A DNA stretch of 64,000 nt from Microbacterium sp. Leaf288 (GCF_001422925.1 NZ_LMNI01000001.1:144463-208462), one strand, 5' to 3'; counted from the first letter of the stretch, positions 24,264-35,016 are shown. The notes: generated from the letters alone by a model not told the origin. Numbers and translations are program-made.

Positions 24264-25996
24264 CACAGCATCCTTCCCCGCCCGTCTGGATGGAGCGTGG
24301 TGGCCGGCTCAGCCGGGAGGACGTACCGGTCGGAGTCATCGAGCGTCAGCGCCAGGGACGAGACGAACTGCAACTCGCCCCGTGGTCCTGACTCGGCCGA
24401 GGCCAGCATATCCGGCCGCTCGAACGTGTAGCCCGTGACATGGCAGCGCAGCCGCTCCCCAGACGGATTGCCCTCGCTGTCGAGGATCGGGCTCGGGATG
24501 CCGTCCGATGTCCGTCGCAGGTAGTAGCGCCCACGGGTCGCGATCGCCATGAGAGGCGTGACGACGACGGCGACGCCGATCGCGATGAGCACGGAGAAGG
24601 GCTGCATCGCCGGCCCGAACGCGCCGGCGAAGCACAGCAGCGAGAGCAGCGAGGCCAGGCCCACCGAGACGGGGCCGACGGGATTCCAGTTGTGGAGCAT
24701 TCCGCGGCGGAACTCCGGGAAGAGCGGGGAGAGCCGCAGCAGATGCTTGTTGATCACGATGTCGGCCGAGATCGTGACGAACCACGCCATGACGACGTTC
24801 GCGTAGAGGCTCAGCACGAAGGAGATGAGGCTGAACACGTCCATCAGCATGAGCGAGAGCGCGATCGCGAGGTTGAAGATCACGAAGACGGTGCGGCCGG
24901 GGTAGCGCTTCTTCACCCGCGTGTAGACGTTCGACCAGGCGAGCGAGCCGGAGTACGCGTTCGTCACGTTGATCTTGACCTGCGCCACCACGATGAGAAG
25001 CAGGACCAGTGCGAGGGCGATCCAGTCCGGCACCAGGGACTGGTACATGCCCAGGAACTGCTTGACCGGCTCGGCGGCGCGATCGGCGAGCGCCGGGTCG
25101 ACTTTCGTCACGAGGTAGACGGCGAGGAACAGCCCGATCACCTGCTTCGTCCCGCTGAAGATCACCCACCCGGGACCGCTGAAGACGAACGCAGCCCACC
25201 AGGACCGCGAGTTCGCAGCCCTGCGGGGCGGCATGACCCGGATGTAGTCGATCTGCTCGGCGAGCTGCGGAGTCAGCGCGAAGCACACCGCAGCGCTCGC
25301 GACGACGGCGCTGAAGCTCACCGTGCCGTCGGAGGCGCCCTCGAACCCGATGAACTCGGTCACCGCATCGGGCTGGGTGAACACGACCCAGATGAGCGGG
25401 AGGAGGGCGAGCGCGAGCCAGAGAGGCGTGGTCCAGAACTGCAGCCGCTCGAGCGCGCGCATGCCGTAGATCACGATCGGGATCACGACCACCGTGGAGA
25501 TCACGTAGCCGACCGGCAGCGGGATGCCCACCGCGACCTCCAGGCCCTGGGCCATGATCGCGCCTTCGAGCGCGAAGAAGATGCACGTGAAGCCCGCGAA
25601 CACCACCGTCGTGATGATCGAACCGTGATACCCGAAGCCCGAGCCGCGGGCGATGAGGTCGAGGTCCAGGTTGTAACGCGCCGCGTAGTACGCGACGGGG
25701 AACCCGACCACGAAGATGATGACGGAGGCGAGCAGGATGCCGAGCACGGCGTTCGTCGTGCCGTGCTCGAGGCCGACGCTGGCGCCGATCGAGAAGTCCG
25801 CCAGGAAGGCGATGGAACCGAGCGCGGTGCCGCCGACGGAGAGAGCGCTCCAGCGACGGAACGAGCGCGGCACGTAGCGGAACGCGTAGTCCTCGAGGCT
25901 GTCTTCGGCAGCGGAGCGTGCGTCCCCGCCCCGCGCGCCGGCTCTCACGCCCAGCGCATGCACACTCACCTCCAGCGCTTCCACTGTCTGGATCAT
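24263..25996 (-). CDS. NCS1-family nucleobase/allantoin-type permease
   Basis: A 577-residue protein with 12 predicted membrane helices after a ~60-residue cytoplasmic N-terminus (SLEDYAFRYVPRSFRRW). The pattern matches NCS1 cation symporters: FLADFSIGASVGLEHGTTNA, GSGFGYHGSIITTVVFAG, and the conserved NVTNAYSGSLAWSNV near residue 340. A C-terminal ~100-residue hydrophilic tail is unusually long. Substrates of the family are purines, pyrimidines, hydantoins and allantoin; the position behind urtABCDE suggests a nitrogen-rich compound. The start is uncertain: ATG 25996 has no clear ribosome site and GTG 26062 would overlap urtE. Confidence 0.85.
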   Translation of the reverse strand: MIQTVEALEVSVHALGVRAGARGGDARSAAEDSLEDYAFRYVPRSFRRWSALSVGGTALGSIAFLADFSIGASVGLEHGTTNAVLGILLASVIIFVVGFPVAYYAARYNLDLDLIARGSGFGYHGSIITTVVFAGFTCIFFALEGAIMAQGLEVAVGIPLPVGYVISTVVVIPIVIYGMRALERLQFWTTPLWLALALLPLIWVVFTQPDAVTEFIGFEGASDGTVSFSAVVASAAVCFALTPQLAEQIDYIRVMPPRRAANSRSWWAAFVFSGPGWVIFSGTKQVIGLFLAVYLVTKVDPALADRAAEPVKQFLGMYQSLVPDWIALALVLLLIVVAQVKINVTNAYSGSLAWSNVYTRVKKRYPGRTVFVIFNLAIALSLMLMDVFSLISFVLSLYANVVMAWFVTISADIVINKHLLRLSPLFPEFRRGMLHNWNPVGPVSVGLASLLSLLCFAGAFGPAMQPFSVLIAIGVAVVVTPLMAIATRGRYYLRRTSDGIPSPILDSEGNPSGERLRCHVTGYTFERPDMLASAESGPRGELQFVSSLALTLDDSDRYVLPAEPATTLHPDGRGRML

Positions 25997-26042
25997 GCCG
26001 GAGGCGTGTTTCGTGCGCGTTGCCGCGGAGAATCCATCTGAT

Positions 26043-26723
26043 TCAGATCGCCATCGCGTCACGCACCGTGTCGATGGCGGCGGCTCCCCCCTGTCCGGTG
26101 ATCGTGATCCGGCCGGACTGCAGCACGTAGAACGTGTTCGTGGACCTCAGCGCGAAGCCGACGTGCTGCTCGACGAGGAGGACCGAGAGGTCGCCGCGCC
26201 GGGTGAGGTCGATGATGACGCGCTCGATGTCGGCGACGATGTTCGGCTGGATGCCTTCGGTGGGCTCATCGAGCACGAGGAGTTTCGGCTTCGTCAGCAG
26301 CGTGCGGGCAATCGCGAGCTGCTGGCGCTGCCCGCCCGAGAGCAGTCCGGCACGCCGTCCCAGCAGCTCCTTCAGCACCGGGAAGAGATCGAAGACCTCG
26401 TCGATGTCGGACTGCCGCTTCGCGACCAGCTGCAGGTTCTCGAGCGTCGTCATCCGCGGGAACGACTGCTGCCCCTGGGGGACGTACCCCAGTCCGCGCT
26501 GCACGCGTTTGGAAGGCGGCATCCGTGTGACGTCCTCGCCGTCGATCAGCACCTGACCGCTCATCACGGGAATCAGTCCCGTAGCCACGCGCAGCAGGGT
26601 CGTCTTGCCCGCGCCGTTGTGCCCCATGACAGACACCGCCTGAGCGGTGGGGATGTCCACGGTGACGTCGTGCAGCACCTTGGTGCGCCCGTATCCGGCG
26701 GTGACTCCCTTGATCTCGAGCAT
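26043..26723 (-). CDS. urtE: urea ABC transporter ATP-binding protein UrtE
   Basis: A 226-residue ATPase of the branched-chain amino acid/urea (LivF-like) type, energising urea import at the membrane with UrtD. Walker A is GHNGAGKTT near residue 35, the Q-loop region is GYVPQGQQSFP, the signature is LLSGGQRQQLAIARTLL and Walker B is LLVLDEPTEGIQPNI near 155. GYVPQGQ and EPTEGIQPNI are the distinguishing UrtE/LivF blocks. The start overlaps the urtD stop by one base. It is the fifth gene of urtABCDE. Confidence 0.93.
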   Translation of the reverse strand: MLEIKGVTAGYGRTKVLHDVTVDIPTAQAVSVMGHNGAGKTTLLRVATGLIPVMSGQVLIDGEDVTRMPPSKRVQRGLGYVPQGQQSFPRMTTLENLQLVAKRQSDIDEVFDLFPVLKELLGRRAGLLSGGQRQQLAIARTLLTKPKLLVLDEPTEGIQPNIVADIERVIIDLTRRGDLSVLLVEQHVGFALRSTNTFYVLQSGRITITGQGGAAAIDTVRDAMAI

Positions 26724-27544
26724 CAGTGATCGCCCTTCCCCTCGACGGCGGCGTCCGCGGCCGACCCGAGATAGACCTCCTGGACCCGCTTGTCGGCCTG
26801 CACCTGTTCGACCGTCCCGGCCGTGAGGAGCTTGCCCATGTGCATCACGGTGACCCACTCGGCGTAGTTGCGGACGAAGTCCATGTCGTGCTCGATGACG
26901 ATGATCGTGCGCTCGTCGCCGATGCGGCGCAGCAGCTGCCCCGTCTCGTCGCGTTCGTCAGCGTTCATGCCGGCGACAGGCTCATCGAGGAACATCACTT
27001 TCGCGTCCTGCACGAGAAGCATGCCGATCTCGAGCCATTGCTTCTGGCCGTGCGCGAGCGTTCCCGCCGGCTTGTCGCGCAGGGCGGTCAGCCCGATCGT
27101 CTCGAGTGCCTCCTCGACATACGAGGGCACGCCGCGACGCGTGAGCGGCAGCCGCCACGCCTTGCGGTGAACCCCGCCCGCGATGTCGAGATTCTGCAGC
27201 ACCGAGAGCTCGTCGAACACGGTCGCGGTCTGGAACGTGCGCCCCACACCCGCCCGGATGATCTTGTTCGTCTTCATGGACAGCAGGTCCATGCCGTCGT
27301 ACATCGCGGTGCCCGTGGCCGGGACGAGCCCGGTCAGCGCGTCGACGAGCGTGGTCTTGCCGGCGCCGTTCGGCCCGATCAGGAAGTGCACCTGTCCCTT
27401 GAGCATGAGCAGGCTCACGTCACTCACGGCAGTGAACGCGTCGAAGGTCACCGTGAGATTCGAGACCTTCACGGAGGTCTCGGCCTCAGGAGTCAGGGGC
27501 TCCCCCGCCTCGGCAAGGGGAGGCGTCGCGTCGGTCCCGCTCAT
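26723..27544 (-). CDS. urtD: urea ABC transporter ATP-binding protein UrtD
   Basis: A 273-residue LivG-like ATPase. Walker A is GPNGAGKTTLVDALTGL near residue 59, the family block GVGRTFQTATVFDELSVLQNL follows, then LAHGQKQWLEIGMLLVQDAKVMFLDEPVAGMN, where LAHGQKQWLEI replaces the usual LSGGQ and is diagnostic of UrtD. A ~30-residue acidic N-terminal extension precedes the domain. ATG 27544 overlaps the urtC stop by four bases; downstream it overlaps urtE. Confidence 0.93.
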   Translation of the reverse strand: MSGTDATPPLAEAGEPLTPEAETSVKVSNLTVTFDAFTAVSDVSLLMLKGQVHFLIGPNGAGKTTLVDALTGLVPATGTAMYDGMDLLSMKTNKIIRAGVGRTFQTATVFDELSVLQNLDIAGGVHRKAWRLPLTRRGVPSYVEEALETIGLTALRDKPAGTLAHGQKQWLEIGMLLVQDAKVMFLDEPVAGMNADERDETGQLLRRIGDERTIIVIEHDMDFVRNYAEWVTVMHMGKLLTAGTVEQVQADKRVQEVYLGSAADAAVEGKGDH

Positions 27545-28677
27545 ACTGCCAGCCCCCTGTCGGCCTTGGTGCGCCTGCCTGCGGTGCTCCGCGCGGCGGT
27601 CCACATCCTGCCGATGAGCGAGGCGAGCCCGTTCGGGAGGAACAGCGTCACCACGATGAACAGCAGTCCGAGGATGTAGATCCAGCCCTCGGGCCAGCTC
27701 GATGCGAGGCTGGACTGCCCCCAGCCGATAGCCATCGCCCCGAGCACCGGGCCGAAGAGCGAGGCACGCCCACCGAGGGCCACGCCGGCGATGAAGAGGA
27801 TGGACGCGGACGCGCCGATCTCCTGCGGGGTGATGATGCCGACGAGGGGCACGAACATCGCCCCGCCGATGCTCGCCATCACCGCAGCGATGACGAAGGC
27901 GACGAGCTTGATGTTGGCCGGGTCGTACCCGAGGAACCGCACGCGGTCCTCAGCATCACGCGTCGCGAGCAGGAGCTCGCCGAACCGGCTGCGGTAGAGT
28001 TGCCACGCCACCAGCATGCACACGATCAGCAGGCCCACCGTGATCATGTAGATCATGAGCTTGTTCGCATCGTCGTTCAGGACGTAGCCGAAGAAGTACT
28101 TGAAATCGCTCAGCCCGGTGTCGCCGCCGGTCTCACGGATCGTCGAGCTGACGAGCACCGCCAGCGCGACGGCGAGCGCCTGGGTCAGGATCGCGAAGTA
28201 CGCCCCCTTCACCCGGCGCTTGAACAGCGCGAAGCCGAGAACCCCTGCGACGATCACCGGCAGGAGCACGATCGCCAGCACCGTGAACAGCTCGCTGCGA
28301 AACGGCTCCCAGAACGCGGGGACGGCAGCCAGCGGGTCGTACAGGATCATGAACGTGGGGGTCGCGTCCGGTCCCGCGGTCTCGAGCGTCATGTGCATCG
28401 CCATCGAGTAGGCGCCGAGAGCGAAGAAGACGCCCTGCCCCATGACGAGCATGCCGCCTCGGCCCCATGCCAGTCCGATGCCCACCGCGACGATCGCCCA
28501 CGCGCAGTACTTGCCCAGGTTGTTGATCCAGTGCATGGATAGCACGGAGGGGGCGACCGCCAGAAGGAGCACCGCGAACACCGCGATACCGATGAGTGAC
28601 AGCCGCGGGCTGCGATTGCGCGTCACGGGCTTCGCGAGATCGGGGCTCGCGAGTTCGATCTTCGTCAGCTCGGTCAT
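27541..28677 (-). CDS. urtC: urea ABC transporter permease UrtC
   Basis: A 378-residue LivM-like permease with about ten membrane helices. Diagnostic blocks are GRGGMLVMGQGVFFALGAYSMAMHM near residue 75, TGLSDFKYFFGY near 195, and DAEDRVRFLGYDPANIKLVAFVIAAVMASIGGA near 235. It forms the transmembrane channel with UrtB. The ATG at 28677 overlaps the urtB stop by four bases; the longer open frame to 29637 is antisense-like and rejected. Confidence 0.93.
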   Translation of the reverse strand: MTELTKIELASPDLAKPVTRNRSPRLSLIGIAVFAVLLLAVAPSVLSMHWINNLGKYCAWAIVAVGIGLAWGRGGMLVMGQGVFFALGAYSMAMHMTLETAGPDATPTFMILYDPLAAVPAFWEPFRSELFTVLAIVLLPVIVAGVLGFALFKRRVKGAYFAILTQALAVALAVLVSSTIRETGGDTGLSDFKYFFGYVLNDDANKLMIYMITVGLLIVCMLVAWQLYRSRFGELLLATRDAEDRVRFLGYDPANIKLVAFVIAAVMASIGGAMFVPLVGIITPQEIGASASILFIAGVALGGRASLFGPVLGAMAIGWGQSSLASSWPEGWIYILGLLFIVVTLFLPNGLASLIGRMWTAARSTAGRRTKADRGLAV

Positions 28678-29558
28678 GCCAACCCCCTCGTGCGGACGGT
28701 GAAGAGCCCTTGCGGGCGCAGCTGCAGGAAGATCACGACGAGGACGAAGGCGAGCACCTGCGCGAGGCTGCCGCTCGTCCAGTCCGCGAAGAACGCCATC
28801 GCGACGCCGATCACCCATGCGGCGATGACCGTGCCCTTGATCTGGCCGATCCCGCCGGCGACCACGACCAGGAAGGCCGGGATGATGTATTGGACTCCCA
28901 TCTGGGAGTTCGTGCCACCGATCAGCGATGCGGCGACTCCGGCCACCCCGGCGAGCCCGGACCCGACGAAGAACGTGATCCGGTCGACGTTGCGCGTGCG
29001 CACGCCGACGGTCTCTGCGAGGTCGCGGTTCTGCACGGTCGCCCGGATGCGGCGACCGAACGACGTGTACTTGAGCCAGGCGGCGAGCGCGCCGACGCAG
29101 ATACCGGCAAGCGCGATCGTGAATGCCTGGCGGAGCGGCCACGCGTAGCCGAACACGTCGATCTGGCCCTGAAGCCACCCCGGATTCTCCACGGGGACGC
29201 CCTGGGCCGGGAAGATCTGGAGGGCGACCTGCTGCAGGATGAGCGAGACGCCGACCGTGGCCAGCAGGGTGTCGAGCGGCCGGCGATACATCCACTGGAT
29301 GATGCTCACTTCGAGCAGCAGCCCGAGAAGACCGGCCACGAGGAACGCCGCAGGCAGCGCGAGAGGGATCGAGATGTCGCTGGAGGGCACGACCAGCTGG
29401 GTCAGATAGGTGACGAAGGCGCCCACCATGATGAACTCGCCGAGCGCCATGTTGATCACCCCCATCTGACCGAAGATGAGCGTGAGCCCGAGCGCTGCCA
29501 GCAGCAGCAGCGCACCCACGGCGCTGCCGTTCAGCAGCGGGGGGATGAGTGCATCCAT
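28674..29558 (-). CDS. urtB: urea ABC transporter permease UrtB
   Basis: A 294-residue LivH-like permease with about eight membrane helices. The start MDALIPPLLNGSAVGALLLLAALGLTLIFGQMGVINMALGEF region carries the conserved MGVINMAHGE-like block, followed by ATVQNRDLAETVGVRT near residue 190 and GGIGQIKGTVIAAWVIG near 235. GAAGGGAG lies upstream of the start. It is separated from urtA by a gap holding a long hairpin, so urtBCDE may be expressed at a lower level than urtA. Confidence 0.92.
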   Translation of the reverse strand: MDALIPPLLNGSAVGALLLLAALGLTLIFGQMGVINMALGEFIMVGAFVTYLTQLVVPSSDISIPLALPAAFLVAGLLGLLLEVSIIQWMYRRPLDTLLATVGVSLILQQVALQIFPAQGVPVENPGWLQGQIDVFGYAWPLRQAFTIALAGICVGALAAWLKYTSFGRRIRATVQNRDLAETVGVRTRNVDRITFFVGSGLAGVAGVAASLIGGTNSQMGVQYIIPAFLVVVAGGIGQIKGTVIAAWVIGVAMAFFADWTSGSLAQVLAFVLVVIFLQLRPQGLFTVRTRGLA

Positions 29559-29604
29559 GCGAGGTCACTCCCTTCTGTGCGAATGGGTGTGTGGAAGGGG
29601 GGAT

Positions 29605-29652
29605 GGATGCTGAGGCCCCGTGCCGTGCGTGCGGCACGGGGTCTCAGCATCC
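29605..29652. terminator. 21-bp intercistronic hairpin between urtA and urtB
   Basis: The arms 29605-29625 (GGATGCTGAGGCCCCGTGCCG on the plus strand) and 29632-29652 pair over 21 base pairs with a single G-U wobble and a six-base loop. It sits within the 104-base urtA-urtB gap. Such stems after a binding-protein gene commonly attenuate downstream transcription or protect the upstream message. Confidence 0.65.
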
Positions 29653-29662
29653 GTTGCGAGAA

Positions 29663-30964
29663 TCAGCCGGCGGCAGCCACGAGCGACTTGCGGACGTTCT
29701 CGGGGAACCAGTCGTACTCCTCGAGGTACGGGTCCGGCTCGATGAACTCGTCGGAGGCCCAGACGATGTCGAACTGGTTGTCGGCGTTGATCTTGCCGAT
29801 GTGGCCCGGCTTCGAGATGTGGTGGTTCTCACCATCGAGGGTGACGACGCCCTCCGGCGCGTCGACGGTGATCTCGTTGTCCACCGCGGCGTCGTTGATC
29901 GCGTCGACGTCGAACGAACCGGCGGCCTCGACGAGGGCCTTGTAGAGGTAGAGCGAGATGTAGGCGGCCTCCATCGGGTCGCTGGTCACGCCGCTCGAGC
30001 CCGGGTAGGCCTTCCACGCCTCGATGAACGCCGGGTTGTTCGGGGTGTCGAGCGACTGGAAGTAGTTCCACGACGCGTAGTTGCCCGTGACCTCGTGCCC
30101 CATCGCGGGCGCCTCCTCCTCGGCGATCGACACCGAGATGATCGGGGTCGTCTCCGGCGTGAGGCCGGCGTCGTAGTAGGCCTTGATGAAGCCGACGTTC
30201 GAGGAGCCGTTGATCGTGTTGAAGATGAAGTCCGGCTTGGCCGCGGCGATCTTGGCCACCTGAGTGGTCCAGTCGTCCTTGTCGAGCGGCACGTACTCCT
30301 CGCCGACGATCTCGATGCCGAGCTCCTCGGCGTACAGCTTGATGATCGCGTTCGCGGTGCGCGGGAAGACGTAGTCGGAGCCCGCGAGGAACAGCGTCTT
30401 CACGCCCTGCGAGGCGAGGAAGTCCATCGCCGGGATGATCTGCTGGTTGGTCGTCGCGCCGGTGTAGTAGATGTTGGGCGATGCCTCGAGGCCCTCGTAC
30501 TGCACGGGGTAGAAGAACAGTCCGTTGTGCTCCTCCACGACCGGCTTGACGGCCTTGCGCGACGAGGAGGTCCAGCCGCCGAAGATCGCGGCGACGCAGT
30601 CCTGCGTGAGCAGCTTCTCGGTCTTCTCCGCGAAGGTGGGCCAGTCGGTGGCGCCGTCCTCCTGGATGTACTCGATCTGCTTGCCGAGGATGCCGCCGTC
30701 GGCGTTGATCTCGTCGGCGGCCATGTGCAGCACGTTGGACACCGTCTTCTCGGAGATCGCCATGCCCCCGGTGAGGGAGTTGAGGAAGCCGAGCTTGATG
30801 GTGTCGCCGGACGTGTCGACGCAGCTCTCGGCGGCCGCGGCCGACTCGCTCGGGGCTGCGTCGCCGGCGCGGCTGCCGCAGCCGGACAGGACCAGGGCGG
30901 CGCTCGTGACGAGCGCGCCCGTGGCCAGGATCGCCCGGAGGCGCTTCCTGTGGGTGGTGATCAT
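29663..30964 (-). CDS. urtA: urea ABC transporter substrate-binding protein UrtA
   Basis: A 433-residue exported lipoprotein; the lipobox LSGC puts the lipidated Cys near residue 29. The mature protein is a type I periplasmic-binding fold with UrtA hallmarks: IKLGFLNSLTGGMAISEKTV, FGGWTSSSRKAVKPVVEEHNGLFFYPVQYEG and FIFNTINGSSNVGFI. It captures urea outside the membrane for UrtBC. The ATG 30964 has GGAG seven bases upstream. It is the first gene of the operon, behind a promoter near 31.08 kb. Confidence 0.94.
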   Translation of the reverse strand: MITTHRKRLRAILATGALVTSAALVLSGCGSRAGDAAPSESAAAAESCVDTSGDTIKLGFLNSLTGGMAISEKTVSNVLHMAADEINADGGILGKQIEYIQEDGATDWPTFAEKTEKLLTQDCVAAIFGGWTSSSRKAVKPVVEEHNGLFFYPVQYEGLEASPNIYYTGATTNQQIIPAMDFLASQGVKTLFLAGSDYVFPRTANAIIKLYAEELGIEIVGEEYVPLDKDDWTTQVAKIAAAKPDFIFNTINGSSNVGFIKAYYDAGLTPETTPIISVSIAEEEAPAMGHEVTGNYASWNYFQSLDTPNNPAFIEAWKAYPGSSGVTSDPMEAAYISLYLYKALVEAAGSFDVDAINDAAVDNEITVDAPEGVVTLDGENHHISKPGHIGKINADNQFDIVWASDEFIEPDPYLEEYDWFPENVRKSLVAAAG

Positions 30965-30983
30965 GCTGTGCTCCGTTTCGGGG

Positions 30984-31017
30984 GTGATGCGGTGCGTGTC
31001 AGGTGTGATGCGGTGCG
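30984..31017. repeat. two 13-bp direct repeats in the urtA leader
   Basis: GTGATGCGGTGCG occurs at 30984-30996 and again at 31005-31017, a centre-to-centre distance of 21 bases (two helical turns). They lie between the predicted urt transcript start and the urtA ribosome site. Confidence 0.6.
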
Positions 31018-31070
31018 GGTGCAAGCCGAGCGCATGGGCGCTGCGGGTGGTCCCACGATGGAGTCACGGC

Positions 31071-31099
31071 ATTACATTGCCATTGCTCTCATATGTCGA
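31071..31099 (-). promoter_or_regulatory. predicted urt operon promoter
   Basis: On the minus strand TCGACA (31094-31099) and TGTAAT (31071-31076) are separated by 17 bases. The start would be near 31064, giving a leader of about 100 bases. The arms TTACAT (31072-31077) and ATGTAA (31102-31107) form an inverted repeat over the promoter and could be an operator. Confidence 0.5.
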
Positions 31100-31240
31100 G
31101 GATGTAAAAGGTGCGACAGCCGAGGTTGCCGAATCCGTTGATTTTCCGGGGTTCAACGCTGGCCACTCGCGCGCGAAAGAATCTCACTGCGCCAGCGCGA
31201 TGGCAGACTTCTGACACGCATCCACGAGGAGGGAGCACCC

Positions 31241-31543
31241 CTGCACCTGTCACCCGCCGACACGGAGAAGCTGCTGCTCGCTGTCGCGGGCATGGTGGCG
31301 CGAGATCGCAGGGAGCGCGGCGTCAAGCTGAACCATCCCGAGGCGGTCGCGCTGCTGTCCACGTGGGTCATCGAGCGCGCCCGCGACGGCGCGGAGGTGG
31401 CTCAGCTGATGGCCGAGGGCCGCACCGTGCTGAGCCGGGACGACGTGATGGACGGCGTCGCCGACATGCTCGCCGACGTACAGGTCGAGGCGACGTTCCC
31501 CGACGGACGCAAGCTCGTCACCCTCCACCACCCGATCGACTGA
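31241..31543 (+). CDS. ureA: urease gamma subunit
   Basis: A 100-residue structural subunit of urease, which hydrolyses urea to ammonia and carbamate. The protein reads [39 protein letters not shown]..., matching UreA over its full usual length. To obtain that length the start must be the CTG at 31241, which lies five bases after a near-perfect GAGGAGGGAG; the first ATG in frame (31292) would remove 17 conserved residues and has no ribosome site. First gene of ureABCFGD. Confidence 0.9.
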   Translation: MHLSPADTEKLLLAVAGMVARDRRERGVKLNHPEAVALLSTWVIERARDGAEVAQLMAEGRTVLSRDDVMDGVADMLADVQVEATFPDGRKLVTLHHPID

Positions 31544-31552
31544 GGAGCAGCA

Positions 31553-31884
31553 ATGGCATCAGGATCCGCATCCGGACCGGGCGCCATCCGGGTCCGCCCC
31601 GGATGGATCGAGCTCAACGCGGACCGCACCGACGTCGAGCGGCTCGAGCTCGTCATCCTCAACACCGGCGATCGGCCCGTGCAGATCGGCTCGCACATCC
31701 ACCTTGCCGACGTGAACGCCGCGCTCGAGTTCGATCGCGCCGCGGCCGCGGGATTCCGGCTGGACATCCCCTCGGGCACGTCCGAGCGATTCGAGCCCGG
31801 CGTCTCGAAGCGCGTCGCCGCGGTGACACTGCGCGGACACCGACGTGTTCCCGGCATCCAGATCCGCTCGACGGAGGTCGACTG

Positions 31885-31885
<1 letters not shown>
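31553..31885 (+). CDS. ureB: urease beta subunit
   Basis: A 110-residue beta-sheet-rich structural subunit of urease. Recognisable blocks are [47 protein letters not shown], close to the UreB consensus including the GSH-H pattern. The ATG follows GAGGAG in the nine-base gap after ureA. The stop overlaps the ureC start by one base. Confidence 0.95.
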
Positions 31886-33587
<1,702 letters not shown>

Positions 33588-33588
<1 letters not shown>

Positions 33589-34262
33589 TGCCGCCCCTCT
33601 CCGCCTCCACCGCCGCCCTGCTGCTGGCCGACGCGCGACTGCCCTCGGGCGGTCACGCCCACTCGGCGGGGGTCGAGCCCGCGGTGATGGCGGGGGTGGA
33701 TGCTGCGCACCTCGGTGCGTTCCTGCACGGCAGGGCCGCGACCACCACCCTCGTCGAGGCCGGCACCGCGGTCGCCGCCCGCCACGCCCGCCTCGCGGGC
33801 GGCGATCTCGACGCGGTCGAGGCCGCGTGGGCCGCCCGCACCCCGAGCAAGGCGCAGCGCGATGCCGCACGGCTGCTGGCACGCGGGTACCTCCGCGTCG
33901 GCGGCATGCTGCTCCCGGGCGACGAGGCCATCGCCTCCTGGCGGCAGCGTCCGACCCCGCCGCCGCGCCCCTGCGTGCTCGGCGTCATCGCCGCCGGGCT
34001 CGACATCGCGCCGCTCGAGCTCGCGCGACTCGTCGTCTACGAAGACATGCAGGCCGCGACTGCCGCCGTGCTCAAACTCGAGCCGCGCGATCCGCTCGAG
34101 CTCGTGTCGCTCGTGGTCGAACTGTGCGGTCGCGTCGAGGGTCGCCTCGCCGCGATCGCCGCGATCACCGGCCCCGCCGACATCCCCGCACTCACCGCAC
34201 CACAATCCGAAGCGTGGGCCGAAGCCCACGCGCGATCCAACAGGAGGCTCTTCCGTGCCTGA
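33588..34262 (+). CDS. ureF: urease accessory protein UreF
   Basis: A 224-residue, largely helical accessory protein that acts with UreD and UreG in nickel delivery to apo-urease. [23 protein letters not shown] at the N-terminus matches the UreF LPxGxFxHSxGLE block. The later sequence is Ala-rich, as in actinobacterial UreF. It starts on the ureC stop (ATG 33588) and overlaps ureG by eight bases. Confidence 0.92.
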
Positions 34263-35016
34263 ATCCGCCGCATCCCGTGCTCTGCGCCTCGGCGTCGCCG
34301 GTCCCGTCGGCACCGGCAAGTCATCGCTCATCGCGACGATCTGCCGTGCCCTCGCCGACGAGATCCGCATCGGCGTCATCACCAACGACATCTACACCGA
34401 TGAGGACGCCCGCTTCCTCCGGTCGGCGGGCGTCCTCGAGCCCGAGCGCATCATCGCCGTCGAGACCGGCGCGTGCCCGCACACCGCGATCCGCGACGAC
34501 GTCACGGCCAACCTGCTGGCCGCCGAAGACCTCGAGCGCGCGTTCGCGCCGCTCGACATGGTCGTGATCGAATCCGGCGGCGACAACCTCACCGCCACGT
34601 TCTCGCCCGCCCTCGTCGATGCGCAGATCTTCGTGCTCGACGTCGCCGGCGGCGGCGACGTCGCTCGCAAGGGCGGACCCGGCATCGGCCGCGCGGACCT
34701 CCTGGTCGTCAACAAGACCGACCTCGCCCCCTATGTCGGCGTGGACGTCCCGCAGATGGTCGCCGATGCCACAGCCGCACGCGACGACCGGCCCGTACTC
34801 GCCCTGTCGCGCACCGACGCCCCGTCGGTGGCCGCGCTGCGCGCGTGGGTGCTCTCCGTCCTGGCCGCACACCGCGCCGGCTCGCACATCCCGCAGGACC
34901 CGGGCCCCATGGCACCCCACTTCCACGCCGATGAGGACGGCACCGGCTTCCTTCACACCCACGAGGACGGCGAGGCGCCGCACGCGCACAGCCACGCCGA
35001 TCACGTGCACCCGTGA
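34255..35016 (+). CDS. ureG: urease accessory GTPase UreG with His-rich C-terminus
   Basis: A 253-residue SIMIBI GTPase that powers nickel insertion. The P-loop is GPVGTGKSS near residue 17; other marks are [29 protein letters not shown] (the CPH nickel-binding motif) and [12 protein letters not shown]. The C-terminal ~32 residues hold nine His ([28 protein letters not shown]), a probable nickel store; no ureE is present. The GTG start follows AGGAGG inside the end of ureF. Confidence 0.95.
   Translation: MPESAASRALRLGVAGPVGTGKSSLIATICRALADEIRIGVITNDIYTDEDARFLRSAGVLEPERIIAVETGACPHTAIRDDVTANLLAAEDLERAFAPLDMVVIESGGDNLTATFSPALVDAQIFVLDVAGGGDVARKGGPGIGRADLLVVNKTDLAPYVGVDVPQMVADATAARDDRPVLALSRTDAPSVAALRAWVLSVLAAHRAGSHIPQDPGPMAPHFHADEDGTGFLHTHEDGEAPHAHSHADHVHP

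Noticed and set aside
24440..26041. 533-residue open frame antisense to the NCS1 permease
   Set aside because: It is composed of Arg/His/Asp/Glu runs typical of antisense translation in high-GC DNA and lies wholly opposite a clear membrane transporter.
28678..29637. 320-codon upstream extension of the urtC frame
   Set aside because: It overlaps urtB on the same strand in another frame and has no conserved sequence; ATG 28677 gives a normal UrtC.
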